DNA of 64,000 bases from Rhodovulum sp. MB263. Its GTDB lineage: Bacteria > Pseudomonadota > Alphaproteobacteria > Rhodobacterales > Rhodobacteraceae. The first letter of the stretch is position 1. Each line of letters starts with the position of its first letter. The notes under the pieces were generated by a model. It was given only the letters and a program-made list of their open reading frames with translations. It did no database searches and was not told the DNA's origin. The stretch is taken from positions 1 to 64,000 of the forward strand of contig NZ_CP020384.1 of NCBI RefSeq assembly GCF_002073975.1, in the 5' to 3' direction. Positions 8,199-15,441 of this stretch are shown here, one piece after another. A program made the position numbers and the translations under genes.

Positions 8199-8600
8199 AT
8201 GGGCTTCGAGACGGCGGCACAGGCCGCCATCTTCACCGCGCTCGACGGCGCGATGTCCTGCCCGGTCGAGGACACCCCGCCCCCCTTGCCGGAAGGACTG
8301 CCCGACAGCGATTTCCCCTATGTGGTGATCGGCGACGACACCCTTGTCGCGGACGAGGCAGACGACGTGATCGGGGCCCAGGCGACGATCACCATCCATT
8401 TCTGGTCCCGCGCGCCCGGCAACAAGCAGGTCAAGGCGCTGATGGGCGAGGCCTTCGGGTGTCTGCACCGGGCCGCCCTGACCGCGCCAGGCTTCAAGCT
8501 GCTCGATTGCCTGCGCGAGTTTTCCACCGTTTCCGTCGGCCCCGACGGCAAAACCCGGCATGGCGTGCAGCGCTACCGGATCATCATGCACAAGGAGTGA
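8199..8600 (+). CDS. phage tail terminator, DUF3168 family
   Basis: A 133-residue protein contains the DUF3168 pattern: AAIFTALDGA near the start, DFPYVVIGDDT, ATITIHFWSRAPGNKQVKALM, and a closing GVQRYRIIMHKE. These proteins cap the tail tube and set the head-tail junction, similar to lambda gpU. It lies directly before the tail tube gene, the usual order. Confidence 0.88.
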   Translation: MGFETAAQAAIFTALDGAMSCPVEDTPPPLPEGLPDSDFPYVVIGDDTLVADEADDVIGAQATITIHFWSRAPGNKQVKALMGEAFGCLHRAALTAPGFKLLDCLREFSTVSVGPDGKTRHGVQRYRIIMHKE

Positions 8601-8606
8601 GGCCCC

Positions 8607-9008
8607 ATGGCAACCGCAGGCTTTTCCGGCCGTCAGCTCACCATCGAGTGGGACGGCACCATCATCAAGGGCGTGAAGAACAAGACCGCCAGCTTCTCGC
8701 GCGAGGGGATCGACATCACCTCGGACGACGATCAGGGCTTCCAGACCTTCCTTCCCGAACCGGGCGTGATCTCGTCCGAATGGTCGGTCGAGGGCATCAC
8801 CGGCGACGAGACGCTGATCGCTGCCTGCCTCGCGGGCGCGCCCTACGAGACCCCGCCCGTCACCATCAACCTGCCGACCGGCGGGAAGGTCGAGATCACC
8901 ATGTTCCTCAGCCAGCTGGAAATCACCGGCAATACCGATGGCGCGTTCGAGTTCAGCGCGACCATGATGTCGAGCGGCATTCCCGTCTACACGCCGGCGG
9001 GGGCATGA
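8607..9008 (+). CDS. phage major tail tube protein
   Basis: This 133-residue, beta-rich protein (FSGRQLTIEWDGTIIKGVKNK, DITSDDDQGFQTFLP) resembles TP901-1/GTA-type tail tube proteins that polymerise into the tail shaft around the tape measure. The position between the tail terminator and chaperone genes fits. The stop overlaps the next start by ATGA. Confidence 0.88.
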   Translation: MATAGFSGRQLTIEWDGTIIKGVKNKTASFSREGIDITSDDDQGFQTFLPEPGVISSEWSVEGITGDETLIAACLAGAPYETPPVTINLPTGGKVEITMFLSQLEITGNTDGAFEFSATMMSSGIPVYTPAGA

Positions 9009-9388
9009 CGATGAAGCGCAGCATGACGGCCCGGCTGGCCGGGGAAGAGATCGAACTGGCTGCGACCTTCAGGGCGGCGGCCGAGATCGGGCAGAAGATC
9101 GCGGACCCGCTGCTGATCGCGCGCGAGATTGCGGTGACGGCGATGCTGGAAAGCCAGGGCGTCGAGCGCGAGCCGAAGTTCCGCTTCACCGTCGCCAATA
9201 TCGCCCCGATCCTGCTGATCGGCGCCCGGGCGGCGGACGACAGGCGCGATCAGGCCGCGATCGAGGAGATTGTCTTCGACGCCGGGTTCTTCGCGGCGGC
9301 GGCGGTCGCGCGCGATTACATCAACCTGCTCTGCATCCCGCAGACCGAGGAAAGCGCGCCCGGAGAGGATGCCCCCGCGGGGGAGTGA
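9005..9388 (+). CDS. tail assembly chaperone, GTA gp10-like
   Basis: This 127-residue protein (MTARLAGEEIELAATFRAAAEIGQK, then a long alanine-rich helical part) resembles the small gene-transfer-agent family protein found between tail tube and tape measure in Rhodobacteraceae. With the next gene it fills the place of the lambda gpG/gpGT chaperones, which coat the tape measure during tail assembly. Start ATG 9005 overlaps the tube stop. A second ATG at 9011 is also possible. Confidence 0.72.
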   Translation: MTMKRSMTARLAGEEIELAATFRAAAEIGQKIADPLLIAREIAVTAMLESQGVEREPKFRFTVANIAPILLIGARAADDRRDQAAIEEIVFDAGFFAAAAVARDYINLLCIPQTEESAPGEDAPAGE

Positions 9389-9591
9389 CCTGGGCCGCCT
9401 TCGAGAGGCAGGCCTATCAGGCGGCCCGCGACTGGGGCGTTCAGCCCTCTGAATTCTGGGCCATGAGCCCGGCCGAGTGGTGGGCCGAGGCCGATGCGAA
9501 GATCCGCGAGAGCCGTGCCGCTGCGGGCGGCCCTCGCGTGAAATGGACCGCCGAGGAGATCGAGCGGGTGAAGCGGGGCGGGCGGACATGA
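9385..9591 (+). CDS. second tail assembly chaperone-like protein
   Basis: A 68-residue protein starts with GTG inside the previous stop. It has the conserved motif of the small GTA/phage tail chaperone family: WAAFERQAYQAARDWGVQPSEFWAMSPAEWW, a tryptophan-rich helical domain, followed by a basic tail. Here the chaperone pair is two overlapping genes joined by GTGA rather than a frameshift product. It couples by ATGA to the tape measure gene. Confidence 0.75.
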   Translation: MTWAAFERQAYQAARDWGVQPSEFWAMSPAEWWAEADAKIRESRAAAGGPRVKWTAEEIERVKRGGRT

Positions 9592-11534
9592 CGAAAGTTG
9601 CGGCAGTCGAGGCGATCATCAGCGGCGAGGCCGGTTCGCTCAAGGCCAGTATCGCCGAGGCGGTCGGGCTGGTGGGCAAGTTCAAGAATGATGCCGAGAA
9701 GTCCGCCCGGGCGATCGAGCGCGCCTATCGACAGCAGGAAAGGAGCATCGATCGCCTGCGCAAGTCACTCGACCCGCTCTATGCCGGCAGCAAGCGCTAC
9801 GAGAGCGCGCTTGCCCAGCTGGACAAGGCGCTGAAGCACGGGGTCATTTCCCAGACCGAATATAACCGGACCCTCGGCCTGGCCGAGAAGGCCTATCTGA
9901 AAGGCGAGAAACAGGCTGCGGCGACCGGAGGTGCCCTTGGGGCGCTGGGGAACATGTCCAGCCAGACCAGGTACCGCATCCAGAACATGGGGTATCAGGT
10001 GCAGGACATCGCGGTGCAGCTGCAGATGGGGGCGAAGGCCTCCACGGTCTTCGCTGCCCAGGGCTCGCAGATCGCCTCGATGTTCGGGCCGGTCGGAGCT
10101 GTCGTCGGCACGCTGGCGGCGGTCGGGCTGCCACTTCTGTCGATCGCGCTCACCAGCGCCACGAAGGATGGCCGCAAGTTCTCCGAGGTGCTGGACGACC
10201 TTGAAAGCTCGGTCGCCGCGCTCGACGCGGTGACGCGCATCTATTCCGCGAAAGGACTGGTCGACCTGAAGGCGAAGTATGGCGAGGTCAATGCCGAGAT
10301 CCTGACGCTGATCGAGCGTCAGAAACAGGTGGCGATCGCCGATGCCGTGCGCGATGCCGATGCGGCGGCAAAGGGCTTCGCGGACCAGCTCTCCCGGATC
10401 TCGGATCTGGTGAGACGCGCCGAGTACCAGTTCTCGCCGATCGAGACGCTGGACGAGAAGTTCGGCCTGACGCTCGGCAAGGCCCAGCAGTTGGTCATCG
10501 CGTTCGACCAGCTGGCGGCAGCCAAGACCTTCGAGGACCAGGCCAATTCCATGGCCCGCATCCTGTCGCTGATGGAGGGCACGAAGCTCGAAACCGACGC
10601 GGTGTTCAGGGAGCTTGTCCGCGCCGAGGGCGCGATGCGGGAGCTGGCTGCGGCCGCCCCCAAGGCGGGGTGGATGTCTGGTGCCATCGCCGAAGCGAAG
10701 ACCCTCGCCACGGCGCTCTGGGATGCCGCAAAGGCGCGGGCGGCGGCCGAAGGCGCCGCCAATAGCGATGCGGCCGGGAACCCGATCCAGCCCGGCGTGA
10801 GCCGAACAAGCAGACCGCGTGCAGCTCCGACCGGCATCGGCGGCGTCGAGTGGGGCACGCCCCCCAAATCGGGCGGCGGCGGCGCGAACAGGACGCAGAC
10901 TGAACTTGACGCCCTGCGGCAATCGCTGATGACGCAAGAGGAAATGCAGATCGCGAGCTATGACCGCCAACGGGAGGCGCTTCTGAAAGCACGCCAGCAG
11001 GAGCTTATTGATCAACAGGAATATGATGCGTTGATCGAGCAGACCCGGCAGCAGCACCAGGACCGGATGGCCCAGATCGACGCCTATCGTTATGGCAACG
11101 GGCTGCAACAGGCAGAGGCGTTTTTTGGTGATATGGCGTCCGCGATGCAGTCGGGAAACGAAGGCATGCTGAGGGCAGCCAGAATATTCGGCGCAGCAGA
11201 GGCCACGATCAATGCTTATCGAGCCTACACCGCAACACTGGCTGACCCGCTGCTGCCGTGGTGGGCCCGTATTCCGAAAGCAATGGCGGTCCTTTCGGCA
11301 GGGCTCGGAGCGGTAAGTGCGATCAAGGGGGCAGGCGGCGGCGGAAAACGCTCGGCATCAACCTCATCTTCAGGAGTCGCCGCAGCGCCCCCCGCGCCAC
11401 AGCGTACCGCTACCATCAATGTGCAGGGCGACGTGATCGGCCGCCAGAGCGGCGAGGCGCTGGTCAAGGCGCTGAACGAGGCCTTCGGCGACGGCTATCG
11501 GCTCAATCTCGACTGGCAGGGCGCCGCAGGCTGA
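9588..11534 (+). CDS. phage tail tape measure protein
   Basis: A 648-residue protein has a coiled N-terminal region (about 1-110, with AYRQQERSIDRLRKSLDPL), a hydrophobic stretch (about 168-195, GPVGAVVGTLAAVGLPLLSIAL) and a long helical C-terminal part with a second coiled segment (about 470-520). This matches tape measure proteins that fix tail length and help DNA enter the cell. It is short for the class, so a tail near 100 nm is expected if the usual residue-to-length rule holds. Its end converges with the minus-strand lipoprotein gene eight bases away. Confidence 0.88.
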   Translation: MTKVAAVEAIISGEAGSLKASIAEAVGLVGKFKNDAEKSARAIERAYRQQERSIDRLRKSLDPLYAGSKRYESALAQLDKALKHGVISQTEYNRTLGLAEKAYLKGEKQAAATGGALGALGNMSSQTRYRIQNMGYQVQDIAVQLQMGAKASTVFAAQGSQIASMFGPVGAVVGTLAAVGLPLLSIALTSATKDGRKFSEVLDDLESSVAALDAVTRIYSAKGLVDLKAKYGEVNAEILTLIERQKQVAIADAVRDADAAAKGFADQLSRISDLVRRAEYQFSPIETLDEKFGLTLGKAQQLVIAFDQLAAAKTFEDQANSMARILSLMEGTKLETDAVFRELVRAEGAMRELAAAAPKAGWMSGAIAEAKTLATALWDAAKARAAAEGAANSDAAGNPIQPGVSRTSRPRAAPTGIGGVEWGTPPKSGGGGANRTQTELDALRQSLMTQEEMQIASYDRQREALLKARQQELIDQQEYDALIEQTRQQHQDRMAQIDAYRYGNGLQQAEAFFGDMASAMQSGNEGMLRAARIFGAAEATINAYRAYTATLADPLLPWWARIPKAMAVLSAGLGAVSAIKGAGGGGKRSASTSSSGVAAAPPAPQRTATINVQGDVIGRQSGEALVKALNEAFGDGYRLNLDWQGAAG

Positions 11535-11542
11535 TGGCGTGA

Positions 11543-11794
11543 TCAGCACCGGAACAGGTAAAGCATCGTCCATTCATCGAACGGGGTGGCGGACAGGTAG
11601 GTTGCCTTCGGGCAGATGCCCTTCGCCTGCTCAACCATTGCTGGTGTGGGCTTCGCAGCGGTGCCGTCGAGGCTATAGGCCCCGCGGATCGTGACGGTAT
11701 GATCAGTGATTTCGTAGACCCCGCCCTCTTTGTCGGGGGATACGACGCATCCGACAAGGACGGTGAGCATCGTGATCGCGGACAGTGTGCGCAT
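11543..11794 (-). CDS. small lipoprotein carried by the prophage
   Basis: An 83-residue protein with a lipoprotein signal (MRTLSAITMLTVLVGC, lipid cysteine at residue 16) and a short mature domain ending CPKATYLSATPFDEWTMLYLFRC, with two further cysteines that could form a disulphide. It is oriented against the late genes, as expected for a gene expressed in the lysogen. Surface lipoproteins of prophages often block superinfection, but that role is only inferred here. It begins the minus-strand side of the regulatory cassette. Confidence 0.68.
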   Translation of the reverse strand: MRTLSAITMLTVLVGCVVSPDKEGGVYEITDHTVTIRGAYSLDGTAAKPTPAMVEQAKGICPKATYLSATPFDEWTMLYLFRC

Positions 11795-11891
11795 GACTGG
11801 CTCCGGCTACTTAAACTCCGGCAACCTGTCAGCGCAGCGATAGGATCGCAACGGGCGAAGCGCCGCAGAACTGTTAGAGGCGAGCTTGGGG

Positions 11892-11987
11892 CTATTTCGA
11901 GTGGCGGACCACGTAGAGCATGATCGCGCCGATGATCAGTCCGGCGGCGGGCATCATGAGGAACGCAAGGGCTTCCGGAGTGGTCAT
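11892..11987 (-). CDS. 31-residue single-pass membrane peptide
   Basis: The frame MTTPEALAFLMMPAAG... carries one transmembrane helix (about residues 8-25) and ends RHSK. Its ATG overlaps the stop of the upstream 73-residue membrane gene by ATGA, so the two are probably made together. No family is recognised. It is too short for ordinary gene finders. Coupling and clean membrane topology support that it is real. Confidence 0.5.
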   Translation of the reverse strand: MTTPEALAFLMMPAAGLIIGAIMLYVVRHSK

Positions 11988-12205
11988 GATTTCAAGCCTT
12001 TCAGGATGAGCCGTGCCAATAAATGTAGGAGCAGCGAGGCCACAAAGCAAACGGCGCTTGCAAGCACGACCTGTGTCGTAAGCCCGTGTTCGCTGTAAGC
12101 GTTTGAAAACAGGGACGCCAAGCCACCCACGGCAAATAGGGCCAATGCGAGCCCATTCACGTAGTTGGCGGTCAGTTTGGTCTTCTCATCGCGAATCGTC
12201 GTCAT
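11984..12205 (-). CDS. small two-helix membrane protein
   Basis: A 73-residue protein has a charged N-terminus (MTTIRDEKTKLTANYVNG), then two transmembrane helices (about residues 17-34 and 44-68) and a basic end. It follows the minus-strand Arc-type repressor with a 20-base overlap, so it is likely co-expressed in the lysogen. Together with the 31-residue peptide it could form an antiholin or exclusion pair. That is inference, and no family is recognised. Confidence 0.6.
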   Translation of the reverse strand: MTTIRDEKTKLTANYVNGLALALFAVGGLASLFSNAYSEHGLTTQVVLASAVCFVASLLLHLLARLILKGLKS

Positions 12206-12566
12206 CGCACTTTTCTGGGGATGCGGGATCAGGGAGGTCGCTTGAGACCTGCTCCTCTCTGATGGATATGCCGCGTATCAAACCGTCTTGAATATCTTGA
12301 TCCGTGACCCCGAGCCGATCAAGCATATCGAAGATGAAGGCGTCCCTTTCCTCCTTTGGAACTCTGTCAAAGAACGCGACAAGTCTTTCGAGCCCTTCGT
12401 CGAGTGGAGACGGGAATTTCTCTTCTAACGCGGCGACGATTTCGGCGTTCATCGAACGGTTGTTCGCCTCGGCTGCGGCCTTGATCCGGTCCCGCATGCC
12501 ACGAGGCAGCCTCACCTGAAACCTCTCCGCCAGTTCGCTCGGATATTTGGAATCGCTATCGCTCAT
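12186..12566 (-). CDS. Arc/Mnt-type ribbon-helix-helix repressor
   Basis: This 126-residue protein has an N-terminal ribbon-helix-helix domain (KYPSELAERFQVRLPRGMRD, then NNRSMNAEIVAALEEKF, about residues 6-52), the Arc DNA-binding family. The C-terminal region is acidic and helical and may mediate oligomerisation, as in Mnt. It is transcribed divergently from a second Arc-type gene and away from the antirepressor, exactly the place of mnt in phage P22 immI. Three operator-like repeats lie in the intergenic space. Start ATG 12564-12566 sits at the edge of this space. Confidence 0.85.
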   Translation of the reverse strand: MSDSDSKYPSELAERFQVRLPRGMRDRIKAAAEANNRSMNAEIVAALEEKFPSPLDEGLERLVAFFDRVPKEERDAFIFDMLDRLGVTDQDIQDGLIRGISIREEQVSSDLPDPASPEKCDDDDSR

Positions 12567-12577
12567 GTAGCGGTAAT

Positions 12578-12656
12578 TGCGACTCGCACCCAAAATAGCA
12601 ATAGATGCGACTTGCACCCATTTCCGCCGAGTGCTACCCAATAGATGCAAGTCGCA
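12578..12656. promoter_or_regulatory. three TGC-N5-GCA operator repeats between divergent Arc-type genes
   Basis: Three 11-bp sites share the form TGC-N5-GCA: TGCGACTCGCA at 12578-12588, TGCGACTTGCA at 12606-12616, and the inverted TGCAAGTCGCA at 12646-12656. Start-to-start spacing is 28 and 40 bp. They fill the divergent promoter region and the third ends four bases before the second repressor gene, so binding by one or both Arc-type proteins would control both directions. Overlapping promoter elements cannot be fixed by eye. Confidence 0.72.
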
Positions 12657-12659
12657 ACC

Positions 12660-12881
12660 ATGGAGATCGCAGTGAAGAAGTACCCGAGCCAGCTTGCCGA
12701 ATGCATCAACATACGCCTGCCTGCCGGTTGGCGCGACGCGCTCAAGGCGAGAGCTGCGCGTAACCGCCGGTCGATGAACAGTGAAGTTCTCGCCGCGCTT
12801 GAGAGTGTGGTGGGGAAGGCAGCGGGGGCAGGTCGCCAAACTCAGCTCCCCGCTGCCGAAGATAACACTGCTGCTCGGTGA
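12660..12881 (+). CDS. Arc-type ribbon-helix-helix repressor
   Basis: This 73-residue protein is nearly all ribbon-helix-helix domain (KKYPSQLAECINIRLPAGWR, NRRSMNSEVLAALES) and is clearly a paralogue of the divergent 126-residue repressor. Position, directly before the antirepressor gene, is that of arc in P22. Start ATG 12660 was preferred over ATG 12645 because the latter would place an operator repeat inside the coding region. No good ribosome site precedes either, so the mRNA may be leaderless or poorly translated. Confidence 0.82.
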   Translation: MEIAVKKYPSQLAECINIRLPAGWRDALKARAARNRRSMNSEVLAALESVVGKAAGAGRQTQLPAAEDNTAAR

Positions 12882-12922
12882 AGCGGCAAGCGTCAACACC
12901 AACGGTTGAAAAGGAACCGAAG

Positions 12923-13678
12923 ATGCTTACAGAAGAGCATACCCAGAGAATGCCCCAAATGCTAGCCGGTGCATCTGATGCCCCGCTTACCATGTCGTCG
13001 CGCGAGATCGCAGAACTGCTGGAGGTGCGGCACGACAATGTCAAACGCACCGTCGAGCGGCTGGCCGAGAAAGGCGTGATTGTCCGTCCTCCAATGGAGG
13101 ATGAACCCAGCACCGACGGAATGGGCCGGACTCGGATGACGCGGATCTATCATCTGGAAAAGCGCGACAGCTACGTGGTGGTCGCCCAGCTCTCTCCCGA
13201 GTTCACCGCCCGTGTCGTGGATCGCTGGCAGGAACTGGAAGCGGCCCGCGAGACTTTCGATCCGTCCACGATCCTCGAAAGCCCGGCAGCAATGCGCGGC
13301 CTCTTGCTGAGCTACACAGAGAAGGTGATCGCCCTTGAAGCGCAGGCCGATGCGATGCGTGAGGATGTCGAGGCGCACGAGCGGCTGACGAAGGCGGATG
13401 GGTCGCTGAACGTGACGGAGGCAGCGAAGGCCCTCGGGGTGCGCCCGAAAGACCTGTTCGCGTGGCTTTCGGAGAACGGCTGGCTCTACAAGCGGCCGGG
13501 CGCGGCCAGTTGGTTGGGCTACCAGTCGAAATGCAATATGGGACTGCTGGAACACAAGACGACGACGGTCCTGCGCGCGGACGGGTCCGAGAAGATCACG
13601 GAACAGGTCCGGGTGACGCCGAAGGGCCTCTCGCGCCTCGCAAAGCTGATCCCCGGCGTCGCGAAGGAGGTGCAGTGA
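12923..13678 (+). CDS. phage antirepressor, Rha-type N-terminus with KilA-C-like C-terminus
   Basis: A 251-residue protein has an N-terminal Rha/pRha regulatory domain (MSSREIAELLEVRHDNVKRTVERLAEKGVI..., ending SPEFTARVVDRWQELE), a coiled linker, and a C-terminal KilA-C/ANT-like domain (LNVTEAAKALGVRPKDLFAWLSENGWLYKR, RVTPKGLSRLAKLI). Such antirepressors inactivate the lysogenic repressor and trigger induction. It is expressed from the Arc-controlled side of the cassette, as ant is in P22. ATG 12923 was chosen for its AAGGA ribosome site; a GTG at 12878 would overlap the Arc stop. Confidence 0.85.
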   Translation: MLTEEHTQRMPQMLAGASDAPLTMSSREIAELLEVRHDNVKRTVERLAEKGVIVRPPMEDEPSTDGMGRTRMTRIYHLEKRDSYVVVAQLSPEFTARVVDRWQELEAARETFDPSTILESPAAMRGLLLSYTEKVIALEAQADAMREDVEAHERLTKADGSLNVTEAAKALGVRPKDLFAWLSENGWLYKRPGAASWLGYQSKCNMGLLEHKTTTVLRADGSEKITEQVRVTPKGLSRLAKLIPGVAKEVQ

Positions 13679-14028
13679 TGGATCGTCGCACCTTTCTCAC
13701 CGCCGCGCCTCTGGCCTCTGTCCCGGCTCTGGCAGCGGGTGCCGCCCCGGCTGATCCGCTTGTTGGCCTGCTGGAAGAATGGCGGCGCGCCCGGAAGGCC
13801 ATCCACGCGGCGGAAGATGCCAGGCTGGAACATGAATTCGAAGCGGCCGAGGCAAAAGAAGACCATTTCCGCACGCGGATCATGGCAGCGCGGCCGGTTT
13901 CCATGGCTGGCGCCGCCGCCCAACTCGACTTCGCCATCGAGGACGAGCTTGTTGGCGGCGAATACTTCGGCGCGGATCGCGTGATGTTCCGCAATCTCAG
14001 GGACTTCATGGCCTCTGCTGCGGCCTGA
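13678..14028 (+). CDS. unknown protein with Tat-like signal
   Basis: A 116-residue protein shares one base with the antirepressor stop and starts MDRRTFLTAAPLASVPALAAG, which looks like a twin-arginine or other export signal (RRTFL plus hydrophobic stretch, cleavage near AAGAAPA). The remainder is charged and helical and ends RNLRDFMASAAA. No family is recognised. It shares a transcript with the antirepressor and is followed by a strong terminator. Cytoplasmic action with a chance hydrophobic start cannot be excluded. Confidence 0.6.
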   Translation: MDRRTFLTAAPLASVPALAAGAAPADPLVGLLEEWRRARKAIHAAEDARLEHEFEAAEAKEDHFRTRIMAARPVSMAGAAAQLDFAIEDELVGGEYFGADRVMFRNLRDFMASAAA

Positions 14029-14050
14029 GAGAACGACAGAATGACCACAC

Positions 14051-14078
14051 GGCCCCCTCATAGCGAGGGGGCCTTTTT
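14051..14078 (+). terminator. strong intrinsic terminator closing the regulatory cassette
   Basis: A perfect 9-bp GC stem (GGCCCCCTC/GAGGGGGCC) with loop ATAGC is followed by TTTTT. It ends the antirepressor transcript immediately before the tail-tip genes. The same hairpin would hinder late transcription coming from the tape measure side unless it is antiterminated. Confidence 0.85.
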
Positions 14079-14079
14079 C

Positions 14080-15441
14080 ATGGAGAGTACCAGAGTGGCA
14101 GTGAGCTACACGCCCGGGCACGCGGCGGCGTCGCCCTATCCGATGACCCATGCCCGCATCCTTTGGGACCGGCTGACCGGTACAGTTTCCGCGACCAGCG
14201 AAACCGAGGGCTTCGAAGCCGAGCTGGCCGACACCGTCGAGACCAATAGTTGGTGGAAACCGGCTTCTCTTCCCTCCAGCTGGAGGCTGGTCTTCGATGG
14301 ACCGGCTTTGGTGGACTCAATCGGCATCGCGGCGCATAACCTCGGCTCTACTGAGAATGCGTATCGCCTGGAGCGCCTTACAGAAGACCAGCAGGAGAAT
14401 GTCCTGCCCTATTCGGAAAGTTTCGGCCTCTGGACTTACAAAGCCAGAGTGGCCGTTTCCATGGGATTTCCGGCCCCCGATCGGACCAATAGCGCAACAC
14501 GCTTGATCGAGGACCTCAACACGGGCGGTCACTACGTTCAGCAGGACTTCGACACCGTCGAGGGCCGCACGTACACCTTCTCCGTCTACTACAAACCAAT
14601 TCCCGGGCGCGGTCTCCGGCTGGCCCTTGTGAATGCGGGGTATCCCGCCCTCGCCTTGGTCAACTTCGACGACAGCGGAGCGGTTTTATCCCTCAATGAT
14701 AAGGTTTCTAACGCTACTTCGGTGGATATAGGCGAGGGTTGGTTCAGGGTCAGCATTTCCGCCCCGGCTCAAGTCACTGGAGTGGCTGCAGCCAGAGTCC
14801 TGATATTGAATGAGAATTACGGCAGTGCGTACACCGGGGACGGGTCTTCTTTCGTGAACATCTTCGGGGCGCAATTGCAGTGGAAGGACGGCCCTCCCTC
14901 CTCGTATCTCAGGACCACGTCGGCCCCGGTTACGTCCTTCTGGGAGGCGATGTCTGACGCCTGGACCTGGCCCGAGGATGATGGCGCCATCCTTGAATTG
15001 TTCGAGCCCGGAGAGGAGACCGGGATCGGCATTTCCGTGTCCAAGGAATGCCGCATCGGGGTCGTGTACACTGGCAAGGCTCTCGAAATGCCCCGCATGG
15101 GGTACACGAACCTGGGGCCGACCGATCTTGGGCGCACCGCCGTTCTGACCAGCTATATCAGTGAAGGCGGCCAGCTGATGGGGCGGTTCATCCAGCGCGC
15201 CGGACTTTCCGGGGCCTTTGAGTGGAAGAACCTGCCCGAGGACTGGTATCGGCAGGCCTTCGACCCGTTCGCCAGGGCCGCGCGAACCGAGCCGTTTTTC
15301 ATCGCGGCAAGACCCGAGGGCTATCCGACCGACTGCGCCTATGCCTGGGTCGACGATCCGATCCTGCCCGCCCGCCAGGGCGTGCGGAACTTCGTCAGCG
15401 TCGGTTTCACGGCGACGGGGCATGCCGATGCCTCTGCGTGA
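14080..15441 (+). CDS. tail-tip protein with inserted carbohydrate-binding-like module
   Basis: A 453-residue protein. The N-terminal part (to about residue 105, SPYPMTHARILWDRL...) and C-terminal part (from about residue 280, SFWEAMSDAW... to PARQGVRNFVSVGFTA) look like one tail-tip protein of GTA-like phages. Between them, ENVLPYSESFGLW... to PSSYLRTTSAP is a beta-sandwich module of the type found in phage head-spike/fibre proteins, with VYYKP and GWFRVSIS motifs. The inserted region is visibly richer in A/T. ATG 14080 directly follows the terminator; GTG 14095, behind GGAGAG, is an alternative start. Confidence 0.72.
   Translation: MESTRVAVSYTPGHAAASPYPMTHARILWDRLTGTVSATSETEGFEAELADTVETNSWWKPASLPSSWRLVFDGPALVDSIGIAAHNLGSTENAYRLERLTEDQQENVLPYSESFGLWTYKARVAVSMGFPAPDRTNSATRLIEDLNTGGHYVQQDFDTVEGRTYTFSVYYKPIPGRGLRLALVNAGYPALALVNFDDSGAVLSLNDKVSNATSVDIGEGWFRVSISAPAQVTGVAAARVLILNENYGSAYTGDGSSFVNIFGAQLQWKDGPPSSYLRTTSAPVTSFWEAMSDAWTWPEDDGAILELFEPGEETGIGISVSKECRIGVVYTGKALEMPRMGYTNLGPTDLGRTAVLTSYISEGGQLMGRFIQRAGLSGAFEWKNLPEDWYRQAFDPFARAARTEPFFIAARPEGYPTDCAYAWVDDPILPARQGVRNFVSVGFTATGHADASA

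Noticed and set aside
5411-11534. Interpreting the head-tail genes as the host gene transfer agent
   Set aside because: Some tail genes resemble the GTA, but the HNH gene, regulatory cassette with antirepressor, lysis cassette and accessory genes indicate a prophage, and the GTA gene order is not followed after the tape measure.
12645-12659. ATG 12645 as start of the plus-strand Arc-type repressor
   Set aside because: It would place the third operator repeat inside the coding region and adds residues without family likeness.
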